In this document: positions 6,467-15,406 of the stretch, piece by piece | Layout of the letters: each line of letters starts with the position of its first letter | Position numbering within the stretch: position 1 is the stretch's first letter | IMG/VR virus record: IMGVR_UViG_3300047320_000204 | Coordinates: 1-38,303 of that record | DNA: 38,303 nt | Strand: one strand, 5' to 3' | Origin: a virus | Translations under genes and position numbers: made by a program | Notes under the pieces: model-generated | The model's database searches: none | Seen by the model: only the letters and a program-made list of their open reading frames with translations | Told to the model about the DNA's origin: nothing

Positions 6467-9400
6467 AGCACTCCCCCCATTCTATTTTGTCTAATTGATT
6501 GTTGATTAAGTAGCTTATTAATATCTGAATACGTTTCTTCGGCTATTATTCGACCATTCAATACTGACTGTATAATGATTGGGCCTACTTGAGGTTGTGG
6601 CTGGTTTATTGCCGCCGATTCATTTTTAGATTGATTCATTTGAGCTATAGGAATGGTAGTAGTAGGTATACTCGTCGGAATTGCAGCTAAAGACATTTGT
6701 GAAATAGAAGACTTAATAACACCTAAATTTCCAGTTATACCTTCAGCCACCCCCGCTGGTATCCATTTACCGATTTGATCGCGCATTAAACGTGATGGTG
6801 ATTTGATTCCTAGCGCTTTTGCAATCGGCCCTGGAATAACAGCTAATGCCCAGTTTTTCAATTGTCCAGCAAGCCAACTCCCCATTGATTTAATACCACT
6901 CCAAATGCCTTTGGCGATATTTACTCCGATACTGGTCATTTTTCCGACTATACTAAAAAGAGTTTTGTAGATACTTAAAGCAAAATCAATATAACTTTTG
7001 ACGCCCTTAGCTAACCCTTTTGCAATAACTCCAATAAATCCCGACATTCCAGACGTTATGGATGAAATCAACGTCGATATCCAACCGGAGATCGACGAAA
7101 AAGTTTTACTCACGAATGAAGTAAAGAAACCTATACCTTTGCCTACAAAACTGCCGATAAATCCTAATCCCTTGTTGATGAATTTGCCAAAGATACCTGC
7201 TATTTTTCCTACAAACCAGAGGTTGAATATCCCCCAAATGGCCTGTACAACACCGAGTAGGACCTGCTTGATGGCTGCCCACATTCCTGACCAATCACCA
7301 GAAAAAAGAGCAACAAAAAACTTGATCACGCCAGCAATGATATTAAATGCTCCTTTAAAAACATTAATAATGGCATTTAAGTAAAACTTAATCGTGTCAA
7401 AAATAAATGGAAGAATAAATTTAATGACTGCGCCAATTGCATTCATCACTATAGAAACCATTGGTCCTATTGTTTTCCATTGCTCTTTAATATAGCCGAC
7501 TAACTGTGTAATCAAAGGCATAATATAGCCTTTGACCTCATTAAATTTTTGAACTATTAATGTCCACACTTGAGATGTAAAATCTCGGATTCCTCCGAAA
7601 TTAGTTTTCCATGCTGCATATAATAAAGCCGCCACTGCTGCTATTCCAACTATTACTCCGATTACAGGAAGAATTGATGACATCATAACTGCACCTATTG
7701 GAGCCATCGCTTCTGACAATATTGCCCACGCAGAAACAACAGCACCTACCACCATTAATATCATTCCCAGTGCAGTAACAATCGTTAGAATAATAGCCGT
7801 CAAAGCTCCACCGATAGCAATAAACTTTTGCATACCAGGAGATAAATTATTAAATGCGTCAGTTATTTTTTGAGCAATGGAGGCAAGTTTTCCTAGAGAT
7901 GGCGTAAGTTTTTCCCCTATTGCGATACCAGCAGTTGTAAGAGAACTTTTCAAATGAGTTATAGTACCTTTAAAGTTATCAAGTTTGGCTTTAGCAACAT
8001 CAGCTGCACTGACCTTCCCCATTGATTTGGCCATTTCATTAATACCGTTTGTACCTTCTTTATATAGAATGTTTGCTGCCCGAATAGCATCGGTACCAAA
8101 CATTGTTCGTAGGGCTTGTTGTCTTTGCTCGCTATTTAAACCTTTTAGGGCTTTTTGTAAGATTCCAGCAATCTCCGACATAGATTTCAAGTTACCATTG
8201 GTATCATAAAATGCACTAGATGCATATCCAGAATATGCAGCTAATTTGTTATATTCTTTACCAATCTTTGATGCAGAAGCTCCTGTACCGGCTTGTATTT
8301 TCGCTAATTTTTGAAGGGCATCAGCTACATCTTTTGTAGATTGAGAAGCTGGCTTAATCCCCCTATCCATTAACCAATTGTAAGCTGCTGTAGTATTTTT
8401 CGTCCCTAAACCTAATGCATCCATTTGATCTGACGCTGCTTTTGTAGTTGGAGATAACCTTAAAAGCATTGTTTTTAAGGATGTACCTGCATCAGATCCT
8501 TTTAAACCATTTTGAGCAAAGGCAGCTAAAGCAGTAGCAGTATCTTTGAAAGTTAATCCAACACCTGATGCCACGGCCGAAACCATTGATAGCCCAAATT
8601 TCATTTCTCCAACATCAGTTGCAGATGTATTAGCTGCCCCAGCTAAAATATCCGCCGCTTGAGCTACCGTGATATTGTCAGTACGGAAAGCATTTAAAGC
8701 AGTCGATGCAACTTCAGCTGCGTCTTTTAGCTCTAACTCACCAGCTGTAGCTAAAGAAAGAGCCCCACTGAGACCGCCATTCAAAATGTCTTTGACACTT
8801 ACTCCAGCCTTCACAAGCTCTTCTATCCCTTGCGCTGCTTCTGTTGCTGAGTATTTTGTTTGAGACCCCATTTTTTGTGCGAGCTTTTCTAAAGCTGCGC
8901 CAAATTGGTTTACCTCATCGGGAGCCATTACTGATTTAACGGAAGACATTTGGGCTTCGAAATCCATAGATTTCTTTACTGCAAGCCCCATTGCACCTCC
9001 AACGGTTCTTGCAACCATTCCGAATGTCATGGCAATTCCCATGCCCGTCATTTGCAAGTTCATCCCAAGCATGCTCATTTGACTCATGCCACCACTAAGT
9101 GCTTGTCCTAGACGCCCCCAGGCTGATGATTGCGTTTGAATAGCTGTCTGTGTCTGGTGTAGCTCTGATTGAGTACGATTTAATGCTTGAGAGGCTTGAT
9201 TGTATCGAATTTGCATCTCCTGAGTTGCCCTGGAGTTCTGTCCTTCTTCTCTTGTTGTCGCTTCAAGCAAAGTATTCAATTCTTGCAATCTACGACGTTG
9301 AATATCTATAGAACTGTTCAACTGGTTTTCTCTTGTACGCAATTCATCCAAACCCTGCCCCATTTGTCTGGCAGAGCCATGGACGTGGCTCATACTAGTT

Positions 9401-9867
9401 GCAACTGTATTCATACTAGATTCAAGCACTCGTAACTCACGCTCAAGTGAATCTACACTTCCAGTAACCCTCCGTTGCAATTGACCAAACTCACTTGATT
9501 GCTCATTTATACGTCGATTCGTATTTTGCAAGGATGATTCCATTCGCCGCATTACACCCACTGCATTATTATATTCAGCTGCTAATTTTGCGGCCGCCCG
9601 GCTATCTTCACCTTGCGCAACAACTACTTTTTCATATTCATCTTTTAACGATTCGACTTTTTTTCGCTGAACTTCGAGTTGACGGTTTAGCATATCCGAC
9701 TTTGACTGCAAACCTTCAAGTGAGTTTCTCCAGGCTTTTGTACCATTGTCTACCGCTGAAAATTCGGACTTTATTGCACGGAGACGACTATTAATATCTT
9801 TTATTCGTTGACTAAACTCAGCAGTGTTCAATGTAAGTGACACCCTAAGTGCCGATACTTCTTCCAT
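6463..9867 (-). CDS. Tape measure protein
   Basis: Encodes 1134 residues; ATG preceded by AGGTGAGATT. Residues 1-255 are long charged coiled coils. A TP901-type tape-measure core follows (about 280-650; KSMDFEAQMSSVKSV, AGVSVKDILNGGLSGALSLA). Hydrophobic helices lie around 680-760 and 820-900, suited to membrane insertion at DNA ejection. The length predicts a long siphovirus tail (about 0.15 nm per residue is the usual rule, giving roughly 170 nm). It lies directly downstream of the gpG/gpGT chaperone genes, the conserved order in siphophages. Confidence 0.95.
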   Translation of the reverse strand: MEEVSALRVSLTLNTAEFSQRIKDINSRLRAIKSEFSAVDNGTKAWRNSLEGLQSKSDMLNRQLEVQRKKVESLKDEYEKVVVAQGEDSRAAAKLAAEYNNAVGVMRRMESSLQNTNRRINEQSSEFGQLQRRVTGSVDSLERELRVLESSMNTVATSMSHVHGSARQMGQGLDELRTRENQLNSSIDIQRRRLQELNTLLEATTREEGQNSRATQEMQIRYNQASQALNRTQSELHQTQTAIQTQSSAWGRLGQALSGGMSQMSMLGMNLQMTGMGIAMTFGMVARTVGGAMGLAVKKSMDFEAQMSSVKSVMAPDEVNQFGAALEKLAQKMGSQTKYSATEAAQGIEELVKAGVSVKDILNGGLSGALSLATAGELELKDAAEVASTALNAFRTDNITVAQAADILAGAANTSATDVGEMKFGLSMVSAVASGVGLTFKDTATALAAFAQNGLKGSDAGTSLKTMLLRLSPTTKAASDQMDALGLGTKNTTAAYNWLMDRGIKPASQSTKDVADALQKLAKIQAGTGASASKIGKEYNKLAAYSGYASSAFYDTNGNLKSMSEIAGILQKALKGLNSEQRQQALRTMFGTDAIRAANILYKEGTNGINEMAKSMGKVSAADVAKAKLDNFKGTITHLKSSLTTAGIAIGEKLTPSLGKLASIAQKITDAFNNLSPGMQKFIAIGGALTAIILTIVTALGMILMVVGAVVSAWAILSEAMAPIGAVMMSSILPVIGVIVGIAAVAALLYAAWKTNFGGIRDFTSQVWTLIVQKFNEVKGYIMPLITQLVGYIKEQWKTIGPMVSIVMNAIGAVIKFILPFIFDTIKFYLNAIINVFKGAFNIIAGVIKFFVALFSGDWSGMWAAIKQVLLGVVQAIWGIFNLWFVGKIAGIFGKFINKGLGFIGSFVGKGIGFFTSFVSKTFSSISGWISTLISSITSGMSGFIGVIAKGLAKGVKSYIDFALSIYKTLFSIVGKMTSIGVNIAKGIWSGIKSMGSWLAGQLKNWALAVIPGPIAKALGIKSPSRLMRDQIGKWIPAGVAEGITGNLGVIKSSISQMSLAAIPTSIPTTTIPIAQMNQSKNESAAINQPQPQVGPIIIQSVLNGRIIAEETYSDINKLLNQQSIRQNRMGGVL

Positions 9868-9881
9868 AATCTCACCTCACT

Positions 9882-10369
9882 TTAAAAGAGGACTTCGTCG
9901 ATGTATTTCACTTTCGGTTTTGATTCAAAATTAGCTAATTCAAAGTAAAATCCTATATCCATTTCATCAATTTGAACTAACGGAATACCTTGTTTAAGGT
10001 GATCCAGATAAAAATTACGAATCCAATTCCAATTTTCGTCTTGAATTCCCTCCGTTTCGGCTTTCGTTAGTTTTTTTGTAAGTTTGGGCCGGCAGCACCG
10101 TTTTTCCCCACACCTGCAATCTTATTGATAAATCCTAAAATGGTATCAATAAGATTATCTGCCGCAATACCATCGTAAAATTCATCTCTTGAAAATTGGG
10201 AATTGAAACATTCAACGATAAAATCAACTAGGACATCTAGAGTTTCGGGATCCAAATCATCTAAATTGTATTTCTTATATATCTCAATCACCCGGCGAAA
10301 CATCCGACCTTTGACGAATGGCACAACGAATGTTTTTTCTTTATCTTCAATAAATAATTTGATTTCCAT
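9882..10369 (-). CDS. Tail assembly chaperone, -1 frameshift fusion product (gpGT type)
   Basis: Reading gpG to its last codon and slipping one base back at A AAA AAC (10076-10070) continues through CTA ACG AAA into a 62-residue extension (LTKAETEGIQDENWNWIR, ending YIDEVLF) that stops at 9882. The fusion is about 162 residues. The extension frame has no start or ribosome site of its own and fills the gap before the tape-measure gene. In lambda-like and many Gram-positive siphophages a small fraction of ribosomes makes this fusion, which recruits the major tail protein to the tape measure. Confidence 0.82.
10067..10369 (-). CDS. Tail assembly chaperone (gpG type)
   Basis: Encodes 100 residues; ATG preceded by GGAGGGATTATT. 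The helical sequence (FRRVIEIYKKYNLDDLDPETLDVLVDF, ADNLIDTILGFINKI) and the position between major tail protein and tape measure are those of the gpG-like tail chaperone. The last five codons contain the slippery heptamer for the -1 frameshift product. The terminator at 10390-10416 separates it from the major tail protein gene, which would keep chaperone levels below structural levels. Confidence 0.85.
   Translation of the reverse strand: MEIKLFIEDKEKTFVVPFVKGRMFRRVIEIYKKYNLDDLDPETLDVLVDFIVECFNSQFSRDEFYDGIAADNLIDTILGFINKIAGVGKNGAAGPNLQKN
10070..10076 (-). other. Programmed -1 ribosomal frameshift site A AAA AAC
   Basis: The heptamer is in the right frame (X XXY YYZ) and the zero-frame stop TAA follows immediately after AAC. 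The run is AAAAAAAC, with seven A. A stable downstream pseudoknot is not obvious by eye. Confidence 0.82.
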
Positions 10370-10389
10370 AATAATCCCTCCATATAAGT

Positions 10390-10416
10390 AAAAAGAGAGC
10401 CTTAAATAGGCTCTCT
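10390..10416 (-). terminator. Terminator after the major tail protein gene
   Basis: AGAGAGCC and GGCTCTCT pair perfectly (8 bp, 7-nt loop) and are followed on the minus strand by TTTTTAC. The short T-run suggests partial termination, fitting a drop from the abundant tail-tube protein to the tail chaperone. Confidence 0.75.
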
Positions 10417-10422
10417 AGAATA

Positions 10423-10992
10423 TTACGCTTCTGCTGATTCGTACGGTTTTGTAAACCAGTTATTAATTACGTTTGCACCAATCCCAGTATCATCCGAGTC
10501 TACTTGCGCCTTCCACTTCCCGTCCGATTGTCGTGGTGAAAATACTCCACTAATTTTTTCTGTCTGGAATTCCGGCTTATCTGCTTTTGTTTTATTTGTT
10601 GTTTCAGGAAGTGAAAATTTCCCTTTATATAGCCATACATAGCGTGTTTTCCCATTTGATTTTTCAGATTCAAATCCAATGGCAACGTACGGGGCTTGGT
10701 CAGTTGATTTAAATTCTAAAACACCATCCGTATTAACCGTTGTTCCTAATAAATAGGCTTGATCTGCTGTTGTTAAGTGGCCCATTTCCAAGTCAACAGC
10801 AATGTCGCCTAACTGATTAACTGTTTCAGCAATCTGATCATCTGCGTAAAAGTTTTCCGATGTCATAGATGGCTTAATATCAGCTTGTACTGCTAAAGCA
10901 AGTTTGCGAACTTGTGCATCATACGTAGTACCTGTGTCATCATCTTTTGTGATTTTTACAACATTTAAGTTTTTTAGTCCAACTAACGGCAT
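10423..10992 (-). CDS. Major tail tube protein
   Basis: Encodes 189 residues; ATG preceded by GGAGGTATAAAAA. The start MPLVGLKNLNVVKIT and the central LAVQADIKPSMTSENFYADD and PYVAIGFESEKSNGKTRYVWLY segments are typical of the TP901-1/phi13 major tail protein family of Gram-positive siphophages. The product polymerises into the tail tube around the tape measure. The position after the tail terminator gene and before gpG agrees, and the strong ribosome site and following terminator fit high expression. Confidence 0.9.
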   Translation of the reverse strand: MPLVGLKNLNVVKITKDDDTGTTYDAQVRKLALAVQADIKPSMTSENFYADDQIAETVNQLGDIAVDLEMGHLTTADQAYLLGTTVNTDGVLEFKSTDQAPYVAIGFESEKSNGKTRYVWLYKGKFSLPETTNKTKADKPEFQTEKISGVFSPRQSDGKWKAQVDSDDTGIGANVINNWFTKPYESAEA

Positions 10993-10995
10993 TTT

Positions 10996-11325
10996 TTATA
11001 CCTCCTCATAATAGGAAAAACGGATAACCTTGTGATATAACTTGGTATCCGTTTCATAAAAATCTTGTTCATTTGTTCTTTTAAAACCTGCAGCGATCAT
11101 TTTTTGTTTTACTGATTCAACTAAACTTACATAATTTCCAGTATGAAAAATATTAATCTGAATTGAATGAGAGGTTTGTTTTTCTTCATCGTCACAATTT
11201 AAGGCAGAACGCTGATCCAATTCTAGAAACGTAATATAAGGTCTAGCTGTACCAATGTAAGTTATAAACTCCACAGGGATTTTTAATGGTTTAAGCGTAT
11301 TAATAATTAGGCTATTTAAATTCAT
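10996..11325 (-). CDS. Probable tail terminator / tail completion protein
   Basis: Encodes 109 residues; overlaps the HK97-gp10-like gene as ATGA and ends 3 bp before the major tail protein gene. The pattern SLIINTLKPLKIPVEF...PYITFLELDQRSA...SHSIQINIFHTGNY...VKQKMIAAGFKR resembles small siphovirus tail completion proteins of the lambda gpU / DUF3168 kind, which cap the tube and join it to the connector. Assignment rests on gene order and general pattern. Confidence 0.75.
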   Translation of the reverse strand: MNLNSLIINTLKPLKIPVEFITYIGTARPYITFLELDQRSALNCDDEEKQTSHSIQINIFHTGNYVSLVESVKQKMIAAGFKRTNEQDFYETDTKLYHKVIRFSYYEEV

Positions 11326-11687
11326 AATCCCAATTCCTCGTTAATCACTTCCACTATGGCTTGCTGGGCATCAGATTTTTTATCGTTAAAAGCGCGTTCG
11401 ATAAATCCTTGAGCTGGTTGTTTAGAAGTTCCGAATTCTGGGAATCGAAGATAGTAATGTTTTCCATCTGGACCAATTGGTACAGTGCCTTCCTTCACTT
11501 CCCCGACCACAATAAAATCTTTTCCATGGTCATTCCCGAAAGGATAAACAGGCGTATTTTCTTCAATTTGGTCTCGAAATATTTGTGCACCGGCTTTTAG
11601 TGCTTTTTCTTCGATTTCCTTACCCTGGTTACTCATATTCCTTAAACGAGCCATTAATTCATTCAACCCGGATACATCAAAACTCAT
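11322..11687 (-). CDS. HK97 gp10-like head-tail protein
   Basis: Encodes 121 residues; ATG preceded by GAGGTGATTTC and overlapping the previous stop. The N-terminal SGLNELMARLRNMSNQGKEIEEKALKAGA helix, the TPVYPFGNDHGKDFIVV strand and the C-terminal RFPEFGTSKQPAQGFIERAFNDKK segment are diagnostic of the HK97-gp10 family, a neck component between connector and tail. The order (head closure, gp10-like, tail terminator, major tail) is standard. Confidence 0.88.
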   Translation of the reverse strand: MSFDVSGLNELMARLRNMSNQGKEIEEKALKAGAQIFRDQIEENTPVYPFGNDHGKDFIVVGEVKEGTVPIGPDGKHYYLRFPEFGTSKQPAQGFIERAFNDKKSDAQQAIVEVINEELGL

Positions 11688-12034
11688 GAAATCACCTCTT
11701 TCGCGATGATTGTTAAGGTGGAATTTTTCTCATCATCGTTAATTGGAGGAGCTGCGATATCAAATATGCGTTCACCATACTTAATTCGCATTCTATTATC
11801 AATTCCTATTGTATAACGAATAACAAATCTCGTGGTATTTTCAGCTTGCACGGATGCAGCTTGATAATACTCACGCCCTTGTATAGTTTTTATCATGGCC
11901 CAGGAACTTTTTACATCTCTCCACTCGTCAATAGCAAAACCATCATCGTCTGTTCCAGTGATATGCTCTTGAAATGTGATCCTATGCCTAAAGGATCCTG
12001 AATTAAAACTAGGATTATACTTAAATGGCTGCAT
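11684..12034 (-). CDS. Phage head closure protein (head-tail adaptor, SPP1 gp16-like)
   Basis: Encodes 116 residues from the ATG at 12034 (MQPFKYNPSF), placed 9 bases after AGAGG; an ATG three codons earlier directly abuts that site and is less likely. SFRHRITFQEHITGTDDDGFAIDEWRDVKSSWAMIKTIQG and the DNRMRIKYGERIFDI segment are typical of head closure proteins, which plug the connector and form the tail docking surface. Its 5' end overlaps the connector gene. Confidence 0.88.
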   Translation of the reverse strand: MQPFKYNPSFNSGSFRHRITFQEHITGTDDDGFAIDEWRDVKSSWAMIKTIQGREYYQAASVQAENTTRFVIRYTIGIDNRMRIKYGERIFDIAAPPINDDEKNSTLTIIAKEVIS

Positions 12035-12323
12035 CGGTATCATCCTCTATTACCATCTTTTCAAGAGCTTTTCCTAAATTTAGATTAGTAATCTCTGTTA
12101 AGAAGTTTTGGGTAAAGTATTCTAATGCATCGTTATACACATACCTAGAACGTTCAAAAACAAGCTCTTTAAAATCTTCGTCTTTAGTAATATCGTAGTC
12201 TCCACATGCTTTTTTTAAGGACACAATAGATGCAGAAAGGATACGAAGTAAGTTCGTATCCTCATCGTCACCAAAATGCATCTTTTCCTTAAACTCTTCC
12301 AAAATATTATCTGTGATGTTCAT
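12021..12323 (-). CDS. Head-tail connector (gp6 / SPP1 gp15-like adaptor)
   Basis: Encodes 100 residues; ATG preceded by AGGAGTGATGTAA. The helical pattern (ILEEFKEKMHF, LLRILSASIVSLKKACGDYDI, FKELVFERSRYVYNDALEYFTQNF) is that of the HK97 gp6-like adaptor that extends the portal. It lies just after the capsid gene and overlaps the head closure gene, the canonical position. Confidence 0.88.
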   Translation of the reverse strand: MNITDNILEEFKEKMHFGDDEDTNLLRILSASIVSLKKACGDYDITKDEDFKELVFERSRYVYNDALEYFTQNFLTEITNLNLGKALEKMVIEDDTDAAI

Positions 12324-12349
12324 TTACATCACTCCTATTCGGCAGGAGT

Positions 12350-13483
12350 TCACACTTCTAGAGTGTAAATAGCTGCAGCTTTGTTGTCGTCGGCTTTACC
12401 AAATGCAAACTGTTTAGCTGTGAAAAGATTGCAGTCCTCCAAAGCTAATGTTTGGTCAAATTTGTTTATTTGTACTCCACCGCCTGTGTAAGCACCATAA
12501 CGGCTATTAACAAAAGCCAATAACTCACCCTGCGTTTGGAATACTGATTCCACGATACGTAAGTTAAATGGAAGTGCAGTTACATAAACCCCGTTTGTAT
12601 TAAGGAAAGTATAAAGAGCCTTTACATCCCACGCATCAACAGGATTGACAACTAATACTACTTTTCCAGATACATTTACTGCTTTACCATTTGATTTTGT
12701 CGAAAGATACTTCATAACACCGGATAGTTCTGTAACGGTTGTTTTAGAATCAGCAAAAGTTAAAGTTCCTGTAATATCTTTTTTAGCATGTCCAGTAGTT
12801 TGGTCAACAGCTTTTGTTAAATCACGAATCAAACCGATTGGTTGGTCTTTCACAGGGCCAGAGCCGTTAATAAACGCATTTTCTAAAGCGACAGCGAATG
12901 TTTCTTTAATTTGTGCACGAACATAAGCTTCAACCCAAGCTGGACCAAATTTATCTAAATCTTTCGGTAACACCACAAATGCTGTTAATTTAGATTGAGA
13001 GATATTTTCTTCACTGAAGGCTGCATCTAATTGACCTTTAATGTCACCAAATACCTTACCCCAAACTGCTGTACCTTCTGCCTCTGACTTAATGATTCGA
13101 GTCAGTAATCCTGCATTTTGTAGGTTAATTTCTGCTAATAAAGGATGATCAGTTGTAAGATCTTCAAAAATACGATCAACTGTCGTTTCAGGTAGTATTA
13201 CATCTGAAGTGAACCCATCTGATTGTACAACCGTATTGAAAAATTTCATCTCTGTAGATGTTAGTACATTAGCACCACGAGATACTAGTACATTACGATC
13301 AGCGTTTTCAATTGTAATTTGCTCAGTAATTTGAGTTTTTAGAGAGTTCATCAACTCTGCTTGCATTTCATTCCAGGCAACTTCAACTTGCTCTGGTGTA
13401 GAGTTTTCATTTTTTACTACAGCTGCATAATTATTTCTTGCATTTTCATAAGCTTCTGTATGATTGTTTAATTTCATAACCAT
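12350..13483 (-). CDS. Major capsid protein, HK97 fold
   Basis: Encodes 377 residues; ATG preceded by GGAGGAATGGAAGA. Residues 1-85 are helical and charged, like the delta (scaffold-like) domain removed by the upstream ClpP-like protease. The body follows the HK97 pattern: DGFTSDVILPETTVDRIFEDL, the E-loop region HPLLAEINLQNAGLLTRI, GTAVWGKVFGDIKGQL, and the P-domain helix KFGPAWVEAYVRAQIKETFAVALENAFINGSG. It assembles the icosahedral head. Cross-linking residues cannot be judged by eye. Confidence 0.93.
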   Translation of the reverse strand: MVMKLNNHTEAYENARNNYAAVVKNENSTPEQVEVAWNEMQAELMNSLKTQITEQITIENADRNVLVSRGANVLTSTEMKFFNTVVQSDGFTSDVILPETTVDRIFEDLTTDHPLLAEINLQNAGLLTRIIKSEAEGTAVWGKVFGDIKGQLDAAFSEENISQSKLTAFVVLPKDLDKFGPAWVEAYVRAQIKETFAVALENAFINGSGPVKDQPIGLIRDLTKAVDQTTGHAKKDITGTLTFADSKTTVTELSGVMKYLSTKSNGKAVNVSGKVVLVVNPVDAWDVKALYTFLNTNGVYVTALPFNLRIVESVFQTQGELLAFVNSRYGAYTGGGVQINKFDQTLALEDCNLFTAKQFAFGKADDNKAAAIYTLEV

Positions 13484-13510
13484 TCTTCCATTCCTCCAAT
13501 GTTTTTAAAA

Positions 13511-14254
13511 TTAAAAAATGAACCCTTTTCTTACCTGTGATTGAACAGGTTTAGGAGGTTCATTGTTTTTAAATTGATTTTTAATTTGTTCTAGTTCATT
13601 TTGAAAAGTTGACAACTGAGCTTTAAGTTGTGTAATTTCTTCATTTTTGTTGTCATCCAACGATGTAGCCGTGGAGGTAGCGAAACCAATTTCTACAGCC
13701 TCATTAGCACTAAACCAAGTCTCATCATCAACCATATTACGAACTTCTTCACGATTGACATTCGCTTTTGTCATGTAAATATCGATAATTCCATCTTCTA
13801 ACTTTTCAAGCAAGTCGGCTTGTTTTCGCATGTCTTTCTTATTTCCCCAAACAAAGTTAGAAGCTTCGTGAATCATTAACATTGAACCAGCACCCATAAT
13901 CAGCTCATCTGCAGCCATTGCAATTACAGAAGCAGCCGAACAAGCCCAACCGTCAACATTAATTGTAACTTTGCCTTCGTGGTTTTTAAGTCGGTTGTAA
14001 ATAGCGATTCCGTCGAAAGCATCTCCACCAGGTGAGTTTAAATGAATTAACAAATCGTTTTTACCTGCTTCTTTTAATGCATTGTCAATATCTGCTGCTG
14101 AGGTAGACTCCCACCACCAAGACTCACCGATATCACCGTAGATTGTTAATTTAGATTGACCTTTTTCTTCATCATGTTCAACAGCAAAGTTATGAGGAAT
14201 ATTTCTTAGTTGCTCTTCATATTTTTGATTTTTAAAATTATAGCGCCTTTTCAT
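13511..14254 (-). CDS. Head maturation protease, ClpP-like serine peptidase
   Basis: Encodes 247 residues; ATG preceded by GGAGGTGAAAACAT and overlapping the portal stop. The ClpP fold spans about 35-200: GDIGE, INSPGG-type loop (HLNSPGGDAFDGIAIYNRL), nucleophile motif GWACSAAS (likely Ser106), His129 in MLMIHEAS, and an acidic residue near 176-177 before the WFSANEAVEIGFA helix. The C-terminal 45 residues are a coiled-coil linker (EEITQLKAQLSTFQNELEQIKNQF). The product processes the capsid precursor during prohead assembly. Confidence 0.93.
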   Translation of the reverse strand: MKRRYNFKNQKYEEQLRNIPHNFAVEHDEEKGQSKLTIYGDIGESWWWESTSAADIDNALKEAGKNDLLIHLNSPGGDAFDGIAIYNRLKNHEGKVTINVDGWACSAASVIAMAADELIMGAGSMLMIHEASNFVWGNKKDMRKQADLLEKLEDGIIDIYMTKANVNREEVRNMVDDETWFSANEAVEIGFATSTATSLDDNKNEEITQLKAQLSTFQNELEQIKNQFKNNEPPKPVQSQVRKGFIF

Positions 14255-15390
14255 ATGTTTTCACCTCCCTCCAAAGTTGTTGCAGATTGATAGTTTTTCG
14301 TAATGACAAACTCATCTAACGCTGGATCATCAGAACGTTCTGCACCAAACAATTCACGTACTTCATTTCTTGTAAAGGCACCGGATGCAACCAATTTGTC
14401 CACAGCTTCAGCATTTTTTATTATATCTTTCTCAGTAAGTCCGATTACATCTATCCTCGAACCACTTAAGTATTTTTGTTTTGTTAGGATTTTTGCATTA
14501 AGCTCATCTTGTATTTTCTTGACAATAGGACTATTACAAAACCTAACATAGGCTTTTATACTTGTTTCATAATCTGCCAATTCACCACGTATTAGAGCAT
14601 TGGGTATTCCTAAAATATTGGCAATATCGTCAATTAACGACTTTTTAAGTTTGGTCAGTTCATCTATGGATTGCCCGTTGTTATCTCCCTTTGCAACCTC
14701 TTCATATTCAAAACCTTTTAATTTCGGAACAAGTGCAATAGAATTTTTTCTGAAAGAATTAAACAACTTGTCAATAAAGTTTTGCAGTTTAGCTTGATTC
14801 TTCTCATCAAGTGATTGTGTAGAATCAATACCAACAGTTCCTCGAATTTGGTTTTTTCGAAGACTAACTTCTAACATTCTACTAAACAGATCTGCATAAT
14901 CATTAAACATTCCGTCCATAAATTGAGTTAACTTTTCATTGTTATAGGTAAGGTAGATAACCTCATCCATTCGAAACGTCCGCTGAAATGTGTAATCTTT
15001 AACAGTAACGTCTCGGAAAATGTCCGGATATACTGCATATTCATCTCTAGTAAAACTATCAGCAATTAACAAATCATTTGAATCAGTTATAATTACTAAA
15101 ACTTCATTTTCGTAAATCAATTCATAAATAAATTTGTGCCAAAAGTCCGCCGCAGACTGATCTGTGTTGGGTCGAACGTTGAAAAGATAATGCCAATCGT
15201 TAAACTGTCGCTTTCCATTTTCTATAAAACGAAAATCAGACTGACTAATTGCTCGACCAATAAAGTTAATACAAGTTTCCAGGGCCATCTTTTTTAAGTA
15301 TGCACGGTGAGATGTTTCATAAGTAAGGTCTAAATCAAACATCCATTCTAACTCACTGTTTCGTTTAAAAACGTCACTTAACCACCCCAA
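14251..15390 (-). CDS. Portal protein, HK97 family
   Basis: Encodes 379 residues if translation starts at TTG (15390-15388; product begins MGWLSDVFKRNSELEW), which has AAGGAGGTG at the right distance. A GTG four codons earlier lies inside that ribosome site and is unlikely. Typical HK97-portal features are ALETCINFIGRAISQSDFRF near the N-terminus, WHYLFNVRPNTDQSAADFWHKFIYELIYENEV, and NILGIPNALIRGELADYETSIKAYVRFC in the C-terminal half. It forms the dodecameric channel for DNA packaging and lies between the large terminase and the protease. Confidence 0.92.
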   Translation of the reverse strand: MGWLSDVFKRNSELEWMFDLDLTYETSHRAYLKKMALETCINFIGRAISQSDFRFIENGKRQFNDWHYLFNVRPNTDQSAADFWHKFIYELIYENEVLVIITDSNDLLIADSFTRDEYAVYPDIFRDVTVKDYTFQRTFRMDEVIYLTYNNEKLTQFMDGMFNDYADLFSRMLEVSLRKNQIRGTVGIDSTQSLDEKNQAKLQNFIDKLFNSFRKNSIALVPKLKGFEYEEVAKGDNNGQSIDELTKLKKSLIDDIANILGIPNALIRGELADYETSIKAYVRFCNSPIVKKIQDELNAKILTKQKYLSGSRIDVIGLTEKDIIKNAEAVDKLVASGAFTRNEVRELFGAERSDDPALDEFVITKNYQSATTLEGGENI

Positions 15391-15406
15391 TTTTTTTCTC
15401 ACCTCC

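Noticed and set aside
6998-7384. 128-codon open frame on the plus strand inside the tape-measure gene
   Set aside because: Antisense shadow of a conserved gene; proline-rich low-complexity translation and no ribosome site.
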